Part shown: positions 1 to 8,309 of the stretch, in pieces
Position numbering within the stretch: position 1 is the first letter of the stretch
Layout: every line of letters starts with the position of its first letter
Assembly (NCBI RefSeq): GCF_049674955.1
Contig: NZ_CP187232.1
Location: 8,618,001-8,682,000 of the forward strand
Length of the DNA: 64,000 nt
Origin: Sphaerisporangium viridialbum
GTDB lineage: Bacteria > Actinomycetota > Actinomycetes > Streptosporangiales > Streptosporangiaceae
Direction of reading: 5' to 3'
Program-made: the position numbers and the translations under genes
The notes under the pieces: model-generated
What the model was told of the DNA's origin: nothing
The model's database searches: none
The model's input: only the letters and a program-made list of their open reading frames with translations

Positions 1-704
1 TCCTTGGCCCTCTCGACCGCGCCGGGGACCTCCTCGCCCAGCGCGAGGTACGACGCGATGGCCGAGGCCAGCGTGCACCCCGTGCCGTGGGTGTGCCGGT
101 TGTCGTGCCGCTCGGCGGAGAAGCGGTACTCGCTGACGCCGTCGGTGAGGAGGTCGACCGGCGGTCCCGGGAGATGGCCTCCCTTGATCAGCACCCAGGT
201 GGAGCCGAGCTCCAGCATCGCCTCGGCCGCCGGGCGCAGCCCGTCCTCGTCCTCGACCTTCACCGAGGTGAGCTGCTCGACCTCCCAGAGGTTGGGGGTC
301 ACCACGGTCGCGACGGGCAGCAGGCGGGACGCGAGCGTGTGCACGGCCTCGGGCGCCAGCAGTGAGTCGCCGTGCTTGGAGACCCCCACCGGGTCGACCA
401 CCACAGGCACGTCCACACCGGCCAGCACCTCGGCGACCACCTCGACCAGCTCAGGGGACGCCAGCATGCCGGTCTTGACGGCCTGGGCGCCGATGTCGCC
501 GAGCACCGAGTCGAGCTGGGCGCGCACCGCCTCGGCGGGAAGCTCCCAGTAGCCCTGGACGCCGAGGGAGTTCTGCGCGGTGACGGCCGCGATCACGCTC
601 ATGCCGTGGACGCCGAGCGCCAGCATCGTCTTCAGATCGGCCTGGATGCCCGCGCCTCCGCCGGAGTCGGAGCCTGCGATCGTCAGCACACGGGGAGGAG
701 TCAC
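1..704 (-). CDS. thiD: Hydroxymethylpyrimidine/phosphomethylpyrimidine kinase ThiD, C-terminus cut by window edge
   Basis: Reading the minus strand from the GTG at 704 gives VTPPRVLTIAGSDSGGGAGI, the N-terminus typical of ThiD, which phosphorylates HMP and HMP-P in thiamine pyrophosphate synthesis. Further on are QADLKTM, VVVDPVGVSKHGDSLL and, near the edge, the anion-hole motif HGTGCTLASAIA, all characteristic of the ribokinase-like fold. About 234 residues are present and the gene runs out of the window without a stop. Two other start-like triplets (GTG at 708, ATG at 712) are out of frame. It is the third gene after thiL and the CBM2 protein on the same strand, so thiL and thiD frame an unrelated gene. 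Confidence 0.93.
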   Translation of the reverse strand, partial: MTPPRVLTIAGSDSGGGAGIQADLKTMLALGVHGMSVIAAVTAQNSLGVQGYWELPAEAVRAQLDSVLGDIGAQAVKTGMLASPELVEVVAEVLAGVDVPVVVDPVGVSKHGDSLLAPEAVHTLASRLLPVATVVTPNLWEVEQLTSVKVEDEDGLRPAAEAMLELGSTWVLIKGGHLPGPPVDLLTDGVSEYRFSAERHDNRHTHGTGCTLASAIASYLALGEEVPGAVERAK

Positions 705-767
705 CCACCCATCAAACCAGGACGGCGCGGCCCCCACCGCCACCGCCCATCCGCCCGTCCGGGTGGG

Positions 768-2054
768 TCACCGGCCGGGTTCCACCTGGGGTGGGCCGGC
801 TGCCCGGAGGCGGCAGGTGCCGCCGTTGAGCTCGCAGCCGTCGGGTGGCGTGGAGTCGCCCTCCGCGACGAACGAGATCACGGCCACCTCGTTCCTGCCG
901 AGCGCTTCGGCGGAGCTGAGGACCAGCGTGTCGCCCTCCTGCGTCCACTCGGCGCCGTCGGCTCCGGTGACGACGCCACCGACCGGCACTCGCAGGCTCC
1001 AGCCGTCCAGCGTGGCTCCTGTGTTGGTCACCGTGAGCCGGCCGCTGTAGCCGGTGTCGGTCACCTCTGACACGCCGAAGTCGACCGCCACCCTGCCCGG
1101 CGAGATCAGCGGGTCGCCCTCGTCCGCCAGTGGCGTCGCGTCCGGGGAGGCGGGGTCGGTCTCCTCGATCGACGGGACGGGCTCGGGAGTCTCCCGAACG
1201 GTCCGGCTGGGCCTCGGGGTGGGGGTGCGCGTACGGTCCGGCGTGGGGCGCGTGGAGGCGACCGGTGTCCGCCGGTCCGGGGTACCGCTGGCGCCGGCCG
1301 ACGGCTTGGCCGACCTGGACGCGCTGGGGGACTCGGATTCGGTGCCGGACGGGTCCTGCGTGGTTCCGGAGTCCGTGGGTGCGGGCGACGTGCTCGCCGG
1401 GGGCTTGCCTGGGGCGATGGCGGCGCAGGCCTGGCCAGAAGGGCAGTCCGGGGCACGCCTGAGTTCGAGCTGCGACGAGGAGAGCTTGACGCCGATGACG
1501 ACGGTGCCGATGGCGGTTACGACCGCCACCGCCGAGAGCGCCATGAGTCGGCGCCCCCGCCAGAACCGTGTCCGCTTCTTGGTCCGCGCCCTGCTCCCCC
1601 GCTTCTCCGGGCCGGGGGCGAGCAGGGTGTCCGCACGCTCGGGCCGTATCCGCGGCGGCTCCGCGTCCGGGAACGCGTCTTCTCCCTGCGGCCCGGCCTC
1701 CGGCTCCGCGACCGCCCCGGCGGCGGCCTGCTGGACACCCTGTGAACCGGTGTCCCAGCCTGTGTCCCAGCCCGCGAGGTGCTCTGTGGGGGCGGGAGCG
1801 GCGGTCCAGCCGTCAGCACGTACGGGGTCCGGTGAGCCGGGGTTCCAGGCGTCGTCAGGGCGTACCGGCTCAGGCGGAGTGGAGGGGGTGTGGGGTGGGG
1901 TGGGTGGGTCGAGCCAGGCTGGTCCGCTCGCGTCGGCCAGCCACTCCTGGGTGCCACGCTCGTCGTCCTGCCATCCCGGACCCCCTTGCCGGCCCGCCCA
2001 CTCGGGGTCGGATTCCCGGCCTCGGGATGACTTGTGGCGTCGTCCCCGTCCCAT
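768..2054 (-). CDS. Membrane-anchored protein with C-terminal cellulose-binding (CBM2-like) domain
   Basis: This 428-residue protein has a cytoplasmic Gly/Pro/Trp-rich N-terminal third, a basic stretch (KKRTRFWRGRR), one hydrophobic segment around residues 172-193 (LMALSAVAVVTAIGTVVIGV), a long Ser/Thr/Pro linker, and a C-terminal domain of about 95 residues. That domain reads VAVDFGVSEVTDTGYSGRL, then TNTGATLDGWSLRVPV and two cysteines (GCELNGGTC), resembling a family 2 carbohydrate-binding module. The topology suggests a sugar-binding domain displayed outside the membrane on a flexible stalk. No catalytic domain is visible. The ATG at 2054 is chosen for its upstream AAGGAAGG. The 78-bp gap to thiL is AT-rich and may hold its own promoter. 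Ligand unknown. Confidence 0.72.
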   Translation of the reverse strand: MGRGRRHKSSRGRESDPEWAGRQGGPGWQDDERGTQEWLADASGPAWLDPPTPPHTPSTPPEPVRPDDAWNPGSPDPVRADGWTAAPAPTEHLAGWDTGWDTGSQGVQQAAAGAVAEPEAGPQGEDAFPDAEPPRIRPERADTLLAPGPEKRGSRARTKKRTRFWRGRRLMALSAVAVVTAIGTVVIGVKLSSSQLELRRAPDCPSGQACAAIAPGKPPASTSPAPTDSGTTQDPSGTESESPSASRSAKPSAGASGTPDRRTPVASTRPTPDRTRTPTPRPSRTVRETPEPVPSIEETDPASPDATPLADEGDPLISPGRVAVDFGVSEVTDTGYSGRLTVTNTGATLDGWSLRVPVGGVVTGADGAEWTQEGDTLVLSSAEALGRNEVAVISFVAEGDSTPPDGCELNGGTCRLRAAGPPQVEPGR

Positions 2055-2132
2055 GAAGCGCCTTCCTTGTAGAAACCACGGCGCCACACTTCATAACACC
2101 TTCAACACTTCTTTGTCACAATTTTCACCTTA

Positions 2133-3098
2133 TTAACGGAAGTGATCCCAGCCACCCTGAGTCTCAACATGGCCTCTGACCTGCACACCTTCCCCCTCGG
2201 CGACCCGGCCGATGACCCGCCACTCCGGCGGCAGCCGTACCTCCGCAGGGAAGGCCGCCACCAGCGCGTGATCGTCGCCTCCCGTCAGCACCCACCGCAG
2301 CGGGTCCTCCCCCAGCTCACCCGCGGCGGCGGCCAGCTGTTCCGGTACCGGCAGATCCTGGGGCTCCAGCTCGACGCGCACGCCGCTCGCCTTGGCGATG
2401 TGCCCCACGTCCTGGAGCAGCCCGTCGCTGACGTCGACCATGGCCGTGGCGCCGAGTACGGCGGCCCCGGGCCCGCAGCCGTACGGCGGCTGGGGACGTC
2501 GATGGGCGTCCACCAGTTCGGGGTAGGAGAGCTCCTCACGGCCGGAAAGGAGCAGCGCGAGCCCGGCCGCCGCGTGGCCGAGCCGGCCCGCCACCGCGAC
2601 CACCTGGCCAGGACGGGCCCCCGACCGCGTGACGGGGGCACGCCCGCCAAGATCACCCAGTGCGGTCACCCCCAGCACGACCTGCTCGGATCTGGCGATG
2701 TCGCCCCCCGCAACGCTTGCGTTGACAAGTGCGCATTCGTCCCCGAACCCGTCGGTCAGCCCGTCGAGCCACGCCGTCGGAAGGTCCTCAGGCAGCCCCA
2801 GGCCGACGAAAATGGCCGTAGGATCGGCACCCATCGCCACCACGTCAGAGAGGTTCTGCGCTGCCGCTTTTCGCCCGATGTCGTACGGACTGGACCAATC
2901 ACGACGGAAGTGTCTACCCTCAAGTAGGAGATCCGTCGTCACCACGACTCGTCCATCGGGAGCCCGAAGGACCGCGGCGTCGTCGCCGGGGCCGAGCAAT
3001 ACCGCCGGAAATTGTGGCAAGCGTCCGACAATACGTGCAATGATCCCGAATTCACCAAGATCTGCGACTCTGATAGCACACCTCCAGGTGTGTTGCAT
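2133..3098 (-). CDS. thiL: Thiamine-monophosphate kinase ThiL
   Basis: ThiL converts thiamine phosphate to thiamine diphosphate with ATP. The 321-residue product has the family N-terminus ADLGEFGIIARI, the ATP/Mg motif GPGDDAAVL, VVTTDLLLEGRHFRRDW, and downstream MGADPTAIFVGLGLPED, GGDIARSEQVVLGVTALG and the C-terminal VLTGGDDHALVAAFP. Length is normal. The ATG at 3098 is the only in-frame ATG; it lacks a clear ribosome site, and a GGAGG lies just inside the reading frame, so the true start could be a rare codon slightly downstream. It faces the Lrp-domain gene across 69 bp and heads a group with the CBM2 gene and thiD. Confidence 0.95.
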   Translation of the reverse strand: MQHTWRCAIRVADLGEFGIIARIVGRLPQFPAVLLGPGDDAAVLRAPDGRVVVTTDLLLEGRHFRRDWSSPYDIGRKAAAQNLSDVVAMGADPTAIFVGLGLPEDLPTAWLDGLTDGFGDECALVNASVAGGDIARSEQVVLGVTALGDLGGRAPVTRSGARPGQVVAVAGRLGHAAAGLALLLSGREELSYPELVDAHRRPQPPYGCGPGAAVLGATAMVDVSDGLLQDVGHIAKASGVRVELEPQDLPVPEQLAAAAGELGEDPLRWVLTGGDDHALVAAFPAEVRLPPEWRVIGRVAEGEGVQVRGHVETQGGWDHFR

Positions 3099-3167
3099 GT
3101 ACGGTGGCGATTCGGCACTGATCTAGCTACGGACTGATACAAAGCTTCGCCCCCGCGGGAGGACGTG

Positions 3168-3401
3168 ATGGTGCAGGCCTACATCCTTATCCAGACAGAA
3201 GTTGGCAAGGCCGCCGAGGTCGCAGGTGCGATCGCGGTCATCCAGGGTGTAACCCAGGCGGAGGACGTCACCGGCCCGTACGACGTGATCGTTCGTGCGG
3301 AGGCGAGCAACGTCGACGATCTCGGCAAGCTCGTCGTCGCGCAGATTCAGGCCGTTGAGGGAATCACGCGTACCCTTACCTGTCCGATAGTCCATATCTG
3401 A
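3168..3401 (+). CDS. Lrp/AsnC ligand-binding (RAM) domain stand-alone protein
   Basis: This 77-residue protein (MVQAYILIQTEVGKAAEVAG, ending TLTCPIVHI) consists only of the alpha-beta ligand-binding domain of Lrp/AsnC regulators and has no DNA-binding helix-turn-helix. Such stand-alone domains usually oligomerise and bind amino acids. GGGAGGAC lies just upstream, with GTG, ATG and GTG in a row at 3165, 3168 and 3171; ATG 3168 gives the best spacing. It is followed after 25 bp by a DUF3515 lipoprotein gene. Its ligand and partner cannot be read from the sequence. Confidence 0.88.
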   Translation: MVQAYILIQTEVGKAAEVAGAIAVIQGVTQAEDVTGPYDVIVRAEASNVDDLGKLVVAQIQAVEGITRTLTCPIVHI

Positions 3402-3426
3402 GCGTCGACAACTTTCGGGGGGAGCC

Positions 3427-3888
3427 GTGGTCCGGGTCGTCTTGGCCGCGGCGGCCTTGGCGCTGCTGGCGGGATGCGGCGGGGCCGTCAGGGTCGATCC
3501 CCCCACGCCGCAGGGCGCCACGGCGACCGCCTGCTCCAAGCTGAACGATCGGCTGCCCCACACTCTCGACGGCGCGGAGCGCGTCCCGTCCGAACCCCGC
3601 TCGCCGTACGTCGCGGTGTGGGGCGGGGCCGAGATCGCGCTCCGCTGCGGCGTGCGACGGCCCGTCGCCATGGATCCCCTCCAGCAGGTTCCGGAGATCA
3701 ACGGGGTCGCGTGGTTCGCCGACCCGGTGAGGCCCGCCCTGTTCACGGCGATCACCCGCGACGGCTACATCGAGGTGACGATCTCCCGTAGGCACGAGAC
3801 CGCCGGGGTGCTCGTCGACCTCGCCGAGCCGATCAAAGCGGCCTTCCCCGTCGAATCTACGCAAGCGCCTGCAAGCCCCGCGTCCTGA
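3427..3888 (+). CDS. DUF3515 family lipoprotein
   Basis: The 153-residue product starts with a short hydrophobic signal and a lipobox-like LLAGCGG, so residue Cys17 is the probable lipid anchor. The rest matches the actinobacterial DUF3515 pattern: CSKLNDRLPHTLDG, VAVWGGAEIALRCG, and a conserved-looking INGVAWFADP region. Function is unknown; members commonly sit beside ddl and thiL, as here. Start is GTG 3427 after GGGGGGAGCC. The final codons and the bases beyond are made of short repeats that include the stop codon context. Confidence 0.82.
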   Translation: MVRVVLAAAALALLAGCGGAVRVDPPTPQGATATACSKLNDRLPHTLDGAERVPSEPRSPYVAVWGGAEIALRCGVRRPVAMDPLQQVPEINGVAWFADPVRPALFTAITRDGYIEVTISRRHETAGVLVDLAEPIKAAFPVESTQAPASPAS

Positions 3889-3968
3889 ACCCACGCAAAC
3901 CCCCGCAAACCCCCGCAAGTCCCCGCAGCCCTATGCCCTGAACCCGCAAGCCCCTACACCCTGAACCC
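3884..3968. repeat. Short repeats spanning the stop codon of the DUF3515 gene
   Basis: The nonamer CCTGAACCC, which contains the TGA stop of the DUF3515 gene in its first copy (3884-3892), recurs at 3937-3945 and 3960-3968. Between them lie several CCCCGCAAA/GTC units (3899-3927). No gene is visible between 3889 and 4037. Confidence 0.7.
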
Positions 3969-4037
3969 GCGAATCCCGCGTCGTGGACGCGCGACACGAA
4001 CGCCACGCGCCCACGAGGGCGACTCAGTGGGCGCGAC

Positions 4038-5153
4038 TCACCGCAGGCCCACGGGACGGTTCAGCGCCAGCTGGATCAGGCGGTCGACCAGCTCCGCGTA
4101 CGACACGCCAGAGGCGGCCCACAGCTGCGGCGCCACGGACATCGCCGTGAAGCCCGGCATCGTGTTGATCTCGTTCAGTATCAGGCCGCCCGCCGGGGTG
4201 TAGAAGAAGTCGACGCGGGACAGCCCCTCGCATCCGAGCACCTCGAACGCCCGTACGGCCATCTGCCGCAGCTCCTCTCTCACCGCCTCGGGCAGATCGG
4301 CGGGCACCGCGAGCGACATGTCGGAGCCGATGTACTTGGCCGAGAAGTCGAAGAACTCGTGGTTCTCGTTGACCAGCACCTCGCCGGGGTGGCTGGCGGC
4401 CGGCGGCTCGTCTCCGAGGGACTCGAGCACCGCGCACTCGATCTCGCGACCCTCGATGGCCGCCTCGACGAGGACCTTCGGGTCGTGCTCGCGGGCGAGC
4501 TCGATCGCGCGCTCCAGCTCCTCGAAGTCCCCGGCGCGGGAGATGCCCTGGCTGGACCCCGCGCGGGACGGCTTGACGAACACGGGCCAGCCGAGCACCT
4601 CGACGTCCTTCATGACGCGCTCGCGGTCGAGGCGCCAGTCACGGTCGCGCACCACGACGTACGGTCCGACGGGGAGCCCCGCGGCGGCCAGCAGCGCCTT
4701 CATGTACGCCTTGTCCATGCCGACCGCGCTCGCGAGCACGCCCGAGCCGACGTAGCGCACCCCGGCCATCTCCAGCAGGCCCTGGATGGTGCCGTCCTCG
4801 CCGTACGGGCCGTGCAGCATGGGGAACACGACGTCGACCTGGCCGAGCGACCCGGGGATGCGCCCGGCGTCGAGCGCCACGATGGACCCGCTGTCGGACG
4901 GCAGCGCGAGCGAGGTGCCGCTCGCGTCCACGGCGGGAAGCTCGCCGCCCTCGATCTCGAACCTCTGGTCGTCCGAGGCCAGCACCCAGCGCCCGTCCGG
5001 CGCGATGCCGATCGGGACGACGTCGTATTTGGACCGGTCGATGGCCGAGAGGACGCTGCCCGCGCCCATCAGGGACACCGCGTGCTCGGAGTTGCGCCCG
5101 CCGAAGACGACCGCCACCCGAACACGAGGCCGGGATTCATGCTGATGGCTCAT
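4038..5153 (-). CDS. ddl: D-alanine--D-alanine ligase
   Basis: This cytoplasmic ATP-grasp enzyme joins two D-alanines for peptidoglycan precursors. The 371-residue product shows VAVVFGGRNSEHAVSLMGAG at the N-terminus, FPMLHGPYGEDGTIQGLLE, the ATP-binding VFVKPSRAGSSQGISRA, the omega-loop HEFFDFSAKYIG and the C-terminal LNEINTMPGFTAMS. The loop ends in Lys-Tyr, as I recall for D-Ala-D-Ala rather than depsipeptide ligases. The ATG at 5153 gives the normal N-terminus; a longer open frame upstream is not needed. It follows the PLP lyase gene by 40 bp, so gpsA, the lyase and ddl likely form one operon. Confidence 0.94.
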   Translation of the reverse strand: MSHQHESRPRVRVAVVFGGRNSEHAVSLMGAGSVLSAIDRSKYDVVPIGIAPDGRWVLASDDQRFEIEGGELPAVDASGTSLALPSDSGSIVALDAGRIPGSLGQVDVVFPMLHGPYGEDGTIQGLLEMAGVRYVGSGVLASAVGMDKAYMKALLAAAGLPVGPYVVVRDRDWRLDRERVMKDVEVLGWPVFVKPSRAGSSQGISRAGDFEELERAIELAREHDPKVLVEAAIEGREIECAVLESLGDEPPAASHPGEVLVNENHEFFDFSAKYIGSDMSLAVPADLPEAVREELRQMAVRAFEVLGCEGLSRVDFFYTPAGGLILNEINTMPGFTAMSVAPQLWAASGVSYAELVDRLIQLALNRPVGLR

Positions 5154-5193
5154 GATGCACGAATCTACCTTGCGCCCCTGTCGTCCCTGCTTG

Positions 5194-6447
5194 TCAGGTA
5201 CGGGTGGCGGTGTTCGAACGCAGCGCGTCGAGTGCCTCCGTGACGTCGGCGATGAGGTCCTCGGAGTCCTCAAGGCCGATGGAGAAGCGCACGGCGCCCG
5301 CGTCGATGCCGGAGGCGGTCAGGGCCGCCTCGTCGAGCTGCCGGTGTGTCGTGGAGGCCACGTGGGCGACCTTGGTGTGCGTGCCGCCGATCGAGGTGGC
5401 GATGCGCGCGAGCCGTACGGCGTCCGCCAGCATGACCCCCGCCTCGTAGCCGCCGTGCGGGGTGACGGTGACGCACGCGCCGTACCTGGTGCCCTCGGGG
5501 CCGGAGTCGAAGAGCTGGCGGGCGAGCTGGTGACCCGGGTGGTCGGCCAGGCCGGGGTAGTCGACGCGGCGCACGGCGGGATGCTTGGCCACGGCGGCGG
5601 CGAAGACCATCGCGGTCGCGCACATGCGGCGCACCCGCAGGGGCAGCGTCTCGAGGCCCCGGCGCAGCAGGAACGCCTCGTCCGGCGAGAGGGTGCCCCC
5701 GGTGTCGATGCGGACCTCCCGGATCTGGGAGATCAGATCGGGACGGCCCACCACGGCACCGCCCGTGCAGTCGTCGTGCCCGCCGATGTACTTGGTGGCG
5801 GAGTGGATGACCAGGTCGGCGCCGTGCTCCAGAGGACGGCACACCACGGGGGTGGCGAAGGTCGAGTCGACCACCAGCAGCGCGCCCGCGTCGCGCGCGA
5901 TGCGGTAGAGCCCCCGGATGTCGGCGACCGTCATCGTGGGATTGCTCAGCGTCTCCGCATAGACGATCTTGGTCGAGGAGCGCACGGTGGCGTGGACGCG
6001 GCGCAGGTCGGAGTAGTCCACGAAGTCCACCGACACGCCGAAGCGCGCCAGCACGTTCGACAGCAGCGAGTACGTGCCGCCGTACACCGGGGCGGGCGCG
6101 ACGACGTGGGAGCCGGCGCGCAGGAAGGTCATGAGCACGGCGCTCACGGCCGCCATGCCCGACGAGAACGCCTGGCCCGCGACGTCCTCGGGGGCGGCGG
6201 CGCCCTCCAGCGAGGCGATGCCGGAGGCGAACGCCGCCACGGTGGGGTTGTCGATGCGGCTGTAGGCGAAGCCGGGGACGCGGTCGCCGACCACGTCGGC
6301 GTACTCGGCCGAGCTGTCGAAGCTCCAGGCCGCGCTGCGCCACACGGGCAGCCCGATGGGTAGCTGGCGGGGGACGGGAGCGGGCGGCAGGTGGACGGCC
6401 CGGGAGTTCTCGCCGAGTCTCCTGCGCATACGTCGAGAGAATGTCAC
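5194..6447 (-). CDS. Cys/Met metabolism PLP-dependent enzyme (cystathionine gamma-lyase type)
   Basis: The 417-residue protein is a trans-sulfuration family enzyme. It carries the cofactor region SSGMAAVSAVLMTFL, substrate-binding YSRIDNPTVAAF, VYAETLSNPTM, and the PLP lysine in SATKYIGGHDDCTGG. Exact reaction (cystathionine or methionine gamma-lyase, or sulfhydrylase) cannot be decided by eye. The GTG start at 6447 overlaps the TGA stop of gpsA, which indicates translational coupling; an ATG six codons later is the alternative. The 40-bp gap to ddl suggests a shared transcript. Confidence 0.9.
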   Translation of the reverse strand: MTFSRRMRRRLGENSRAVHLPPAPVPRQLPIGLPVWRSAAWSFDSSAEYADVVGDRVPGFAYSRIDNPTVAAFASGIASLEGAAAPEDVAGQAFSSGMAAVSAVLMTFLRAGSHVVAPAPVYGGTYSLLSNVLARFGVSVDFVDYSDLRRVHATVRSSTKIVYAETLSNPTMTVADIRGLYRIARDAGALLVVDSTFATPVVCRPLEHGADLVIHSATKYIGGHDDCTGGAVVGRPDLISQIREVRIDTGGTLSPDEAFLLRRGLETLPLRVRRMCATAMVFAAAVAKHPAVRRVDYPGLADHPGHQLARQLFDSGPEGTRYGACVTVTPHGGYEAGVMLADAVRLARIATSIGGTHTKVAHVASTTHRQLDEAALTASGIDAGAVRFSIGLEDSEDLIADVTEALDALRSNTATRT

Positions 6448-7451
6448 ACGCCGTACCGTTCGGGCTTGGGAGTTCGCGACATGAGCAGCGTCGCGGCCTC
6501 GCTCGGGGTCATTCCGTCGTGGACGACGCCCACCACCACCTCGGTGATCGGCATCTCCACGTCGTGCTTCCTTGCCAGGTCGAGAACCGACTCGCAGGAC
6601 TTGACCCCCTCGGCGGTCTGCCTGGTGGCGGCGATGGTCTCGGCCAGGGTCATGCCCCGGCCGAGATTCTCCCCGAAAGTGCGGTTCCTCGACAACGGGG
6701 ACGTACAGGTCGCCACGAGGTCGCCCATGCCCGCAAGGCCGGCGAAGGTGTGCGGGTCGGCCCCGAGCACCGCGCCCAGTCGTGAGATCTCGGCCAGGCC
6801 GCGCGTCATGAGGGTGGCCCTGACGTTGTCACCGAGCCCCATGCCCGCCGCCACCCCCACGGCGAGGGCGATGACGTTCTTCACGGCGCCGCCGAGCTCG
6901 ACCCCCACCACGTCGGCGTTGGTGTAGGCGCGGAACCACGGCAGGTGGCAGGCCTCCTGCAGGCGACCGGTGACCTTGTCGTCCACGCTGGCGACCACCG
7001 TCGCGGCCGGCTCGCGCCGGATCAGCTCGCCGACGAGGTTCGGCCCCGACACGACGGCCACCCGCTCGGCCGGGACTCCCGCGACGTCGCAGATGACCTC
7101 GCTCATGCGCTTGGAGGTGCGCAGCTCGATGCCCTTCATCAGGCTGACGAGCACGGCGTGGTCGGGGATGTGCGGGGTCCAGGTGGCGAGGTTGCCCCGC
7201 AGGGTCTGGGACGGCACGGCCAGGACGACGAAGTCGGCGCCCTCCATCGCCTCGGCGGGGTCGGTGGTGGCGCGAAGCGACGAGGGGAGCCGCACCCCGG
7301 GCAGGTACTCGGGGTTCTCGTGCCTCCGGTCGACGGCCTCCACCACCTCGGCGCGCCGCCCCCAAATCGTCGTCGAGGTGCCCGCCTCCGCCAAGATCAT
7401 CGCGAAGGTGGTGCCCCACGAACCGGTTCCGAAAACGACTGCCTTGGTCAT
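6444..7451 (-). CDS. gpsA: Glycerol-3-phosphate dehydrogenase [NAD(P)+] GpsA
   Basis: GpsA reduces dihydroxyacetone phosphate to sn-glycerol-3-phosphate for phospholipid synthesis. The 335-residue product begins with the dinucleotide fold VFGTGSWGTTFAMILAEAG, followed by the substrate-site lysine region LVSLMKGIE, GPNLVGELIRREPAATV and the C-domain motif ELGGAVKNVIALAVGVAAG. Length is normal. The start ATG 7451 follows the plsC-type gene by 61 bp on the same strand, so the two steps that make and acylate glycerol-3-phosphate are adjacent. The stop overlaps the start of the next gene. Confidence 0.97.
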   Translation of the reverse strand: MTKAVVFGTGSWGTTFAMILAEAGTSTTIWGRRAEVVEAVDRRHENPEYLPGVRLPSSLRATTDPAEAMEGADFVVLAVPSQTLRGNLATWTPHIPDHAVLVSLMKGIELRTSKRMSEVICDVAGVPAERVAVVSGPNLVGELIRREPAATVVASVDDKVTGRLQEACHLPWFRAYTNADVVGVELGGAVKNVIALAVGVAAGMGLGDNVRATLMTRGLAEISRLGAVLGADPHTFAGLAGMGDLVATCTSPLSRNRTFGENLGRGMTLAETIAATRQTAEGVKSCESVLDLARKHDVEMPITEVVVGVVHDGMTPSEAATLLMSRTPKPERYGV

Positions 7452-7512
7452 CTGTTCACCGTACGCTCACCGCACCGTGCCGGGCCGGCGCTCACCACCG
7501 GACGGACCGCGG

Positions 7513-8232
7513 TCACCCGGCGCGGCTCTCGGCCTGGTCGAAGGGTGCGTCGGGGGCCTTCTCGCCGCGTAGCTCGGAGAGCTGGGCGGTGATGGCGGCC
7601 ATGATGTCGGCGGTCGCCTCCTTCAGCACCTTGCCGCGCATCGGAAGGCCCTCGTACTTCGAGAGGTCGACCGGCGGCCCGGCGAGCACGCGGAAGGTCT
7701 TGCGGGGGAACAGCCTGGGCTTCTTCTGGCCGTACGGAAGGATCTCCTGCGCGCCCCAGTGGGCGATGGGGATCACCGGGACGCCGGTGGCCAGCGCGAG
7801 CCGGGCCACGCCCGTCTTGGCGGACATCGGCCAGAACTCGGGGTCGCGCGTGATCGTGCCCTCGGGGTAGAAGATCACGCACGAGCCGTCCCGCAGCGCC
7901 TGCTCGGCGTCCTTCAGTGAGCGCGCGGCGTCGGTGCTTCCGCGCTGCACCGGGATCTGCCTGCACTTCCTGATGATCGTGCCGATCACGGGGATGTCGA
8001 ACACCCCGGACTTGGCCAGGTAGACGGGCCAGCGGCCGTTGTCGTAGGCGTAGTGCGCGAACAGCAGCGGATCGCTCCACGACAGATGGTTCGCCGCGAT
8101 GATCACGCCGCCGGTGCGCGGCAGGTGGGCGCGGCCCCGCCAGTCGCGCTTGGTGAAGAGATACAGCAGCGGTTTGACGATCGCCACGACTAGGGCTTCC
8201 CAGGGGATGGGCGGACGTCCGGGGCGGCTCAT
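7513..8232 (-). CDS. 1-acylglycerol-3-phosphate O-acyltransferase (PlsC family)
   Basis: The 239-residue protein has the acyltransferase block I NHLSWSDP (H-X4-D), the PVQRGS region, block III FYPEGTITRDP and the later VPVIPIAHWG block, in the right order and spacing. It therefore acylates lysophosphatidate or a related glycerolipid at the membrane. A hydrophobic N-terminal helix (EALVVAIVKPLLYLF) probably anchors it. ATG 8232 has a strong GGAGGAG upstream. It is divergent from the guanylyltransferase gene and begins the gpsA-lyase-ddl group. Confidence 0.92.
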   Translation of the reverse strand: MSRPGRPPIPWEALVVAIVKPLLYLFTKRDWRGRAHLPRTGGVIIAANHLSWSDPLLFAHYAYDNGRWPVYLAKSGVFDIPVIGTIIRKCRQIPVQRGSTDAARSLKDAEQALRDGSCVIFYPEGTITRDPEFWPMSAKTGVARLALATGVPVIPIAHWGAQEILPYGQKKPRLFPRKTFRVLAGPPVDLSKYEGLPMRGKVLKEATADIMAAITAQLSELRGEKAPDAPFDQAESRAG

Positions 8233-8309
8233 TGACTCCTCCAGTCATGCCTGTGCGCCATCAGTCTCCCGGTTGGCTCCACGAGATGTCGAGGCGGGAT
8301 GCTAAGGCT

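Noticed and set aside
3889..3935. CCCCGCAAAC units considered as a CRISPR-like array
   Set aside because: Units are under 12 bp with no spacers of constant length and no cas genes in the window.
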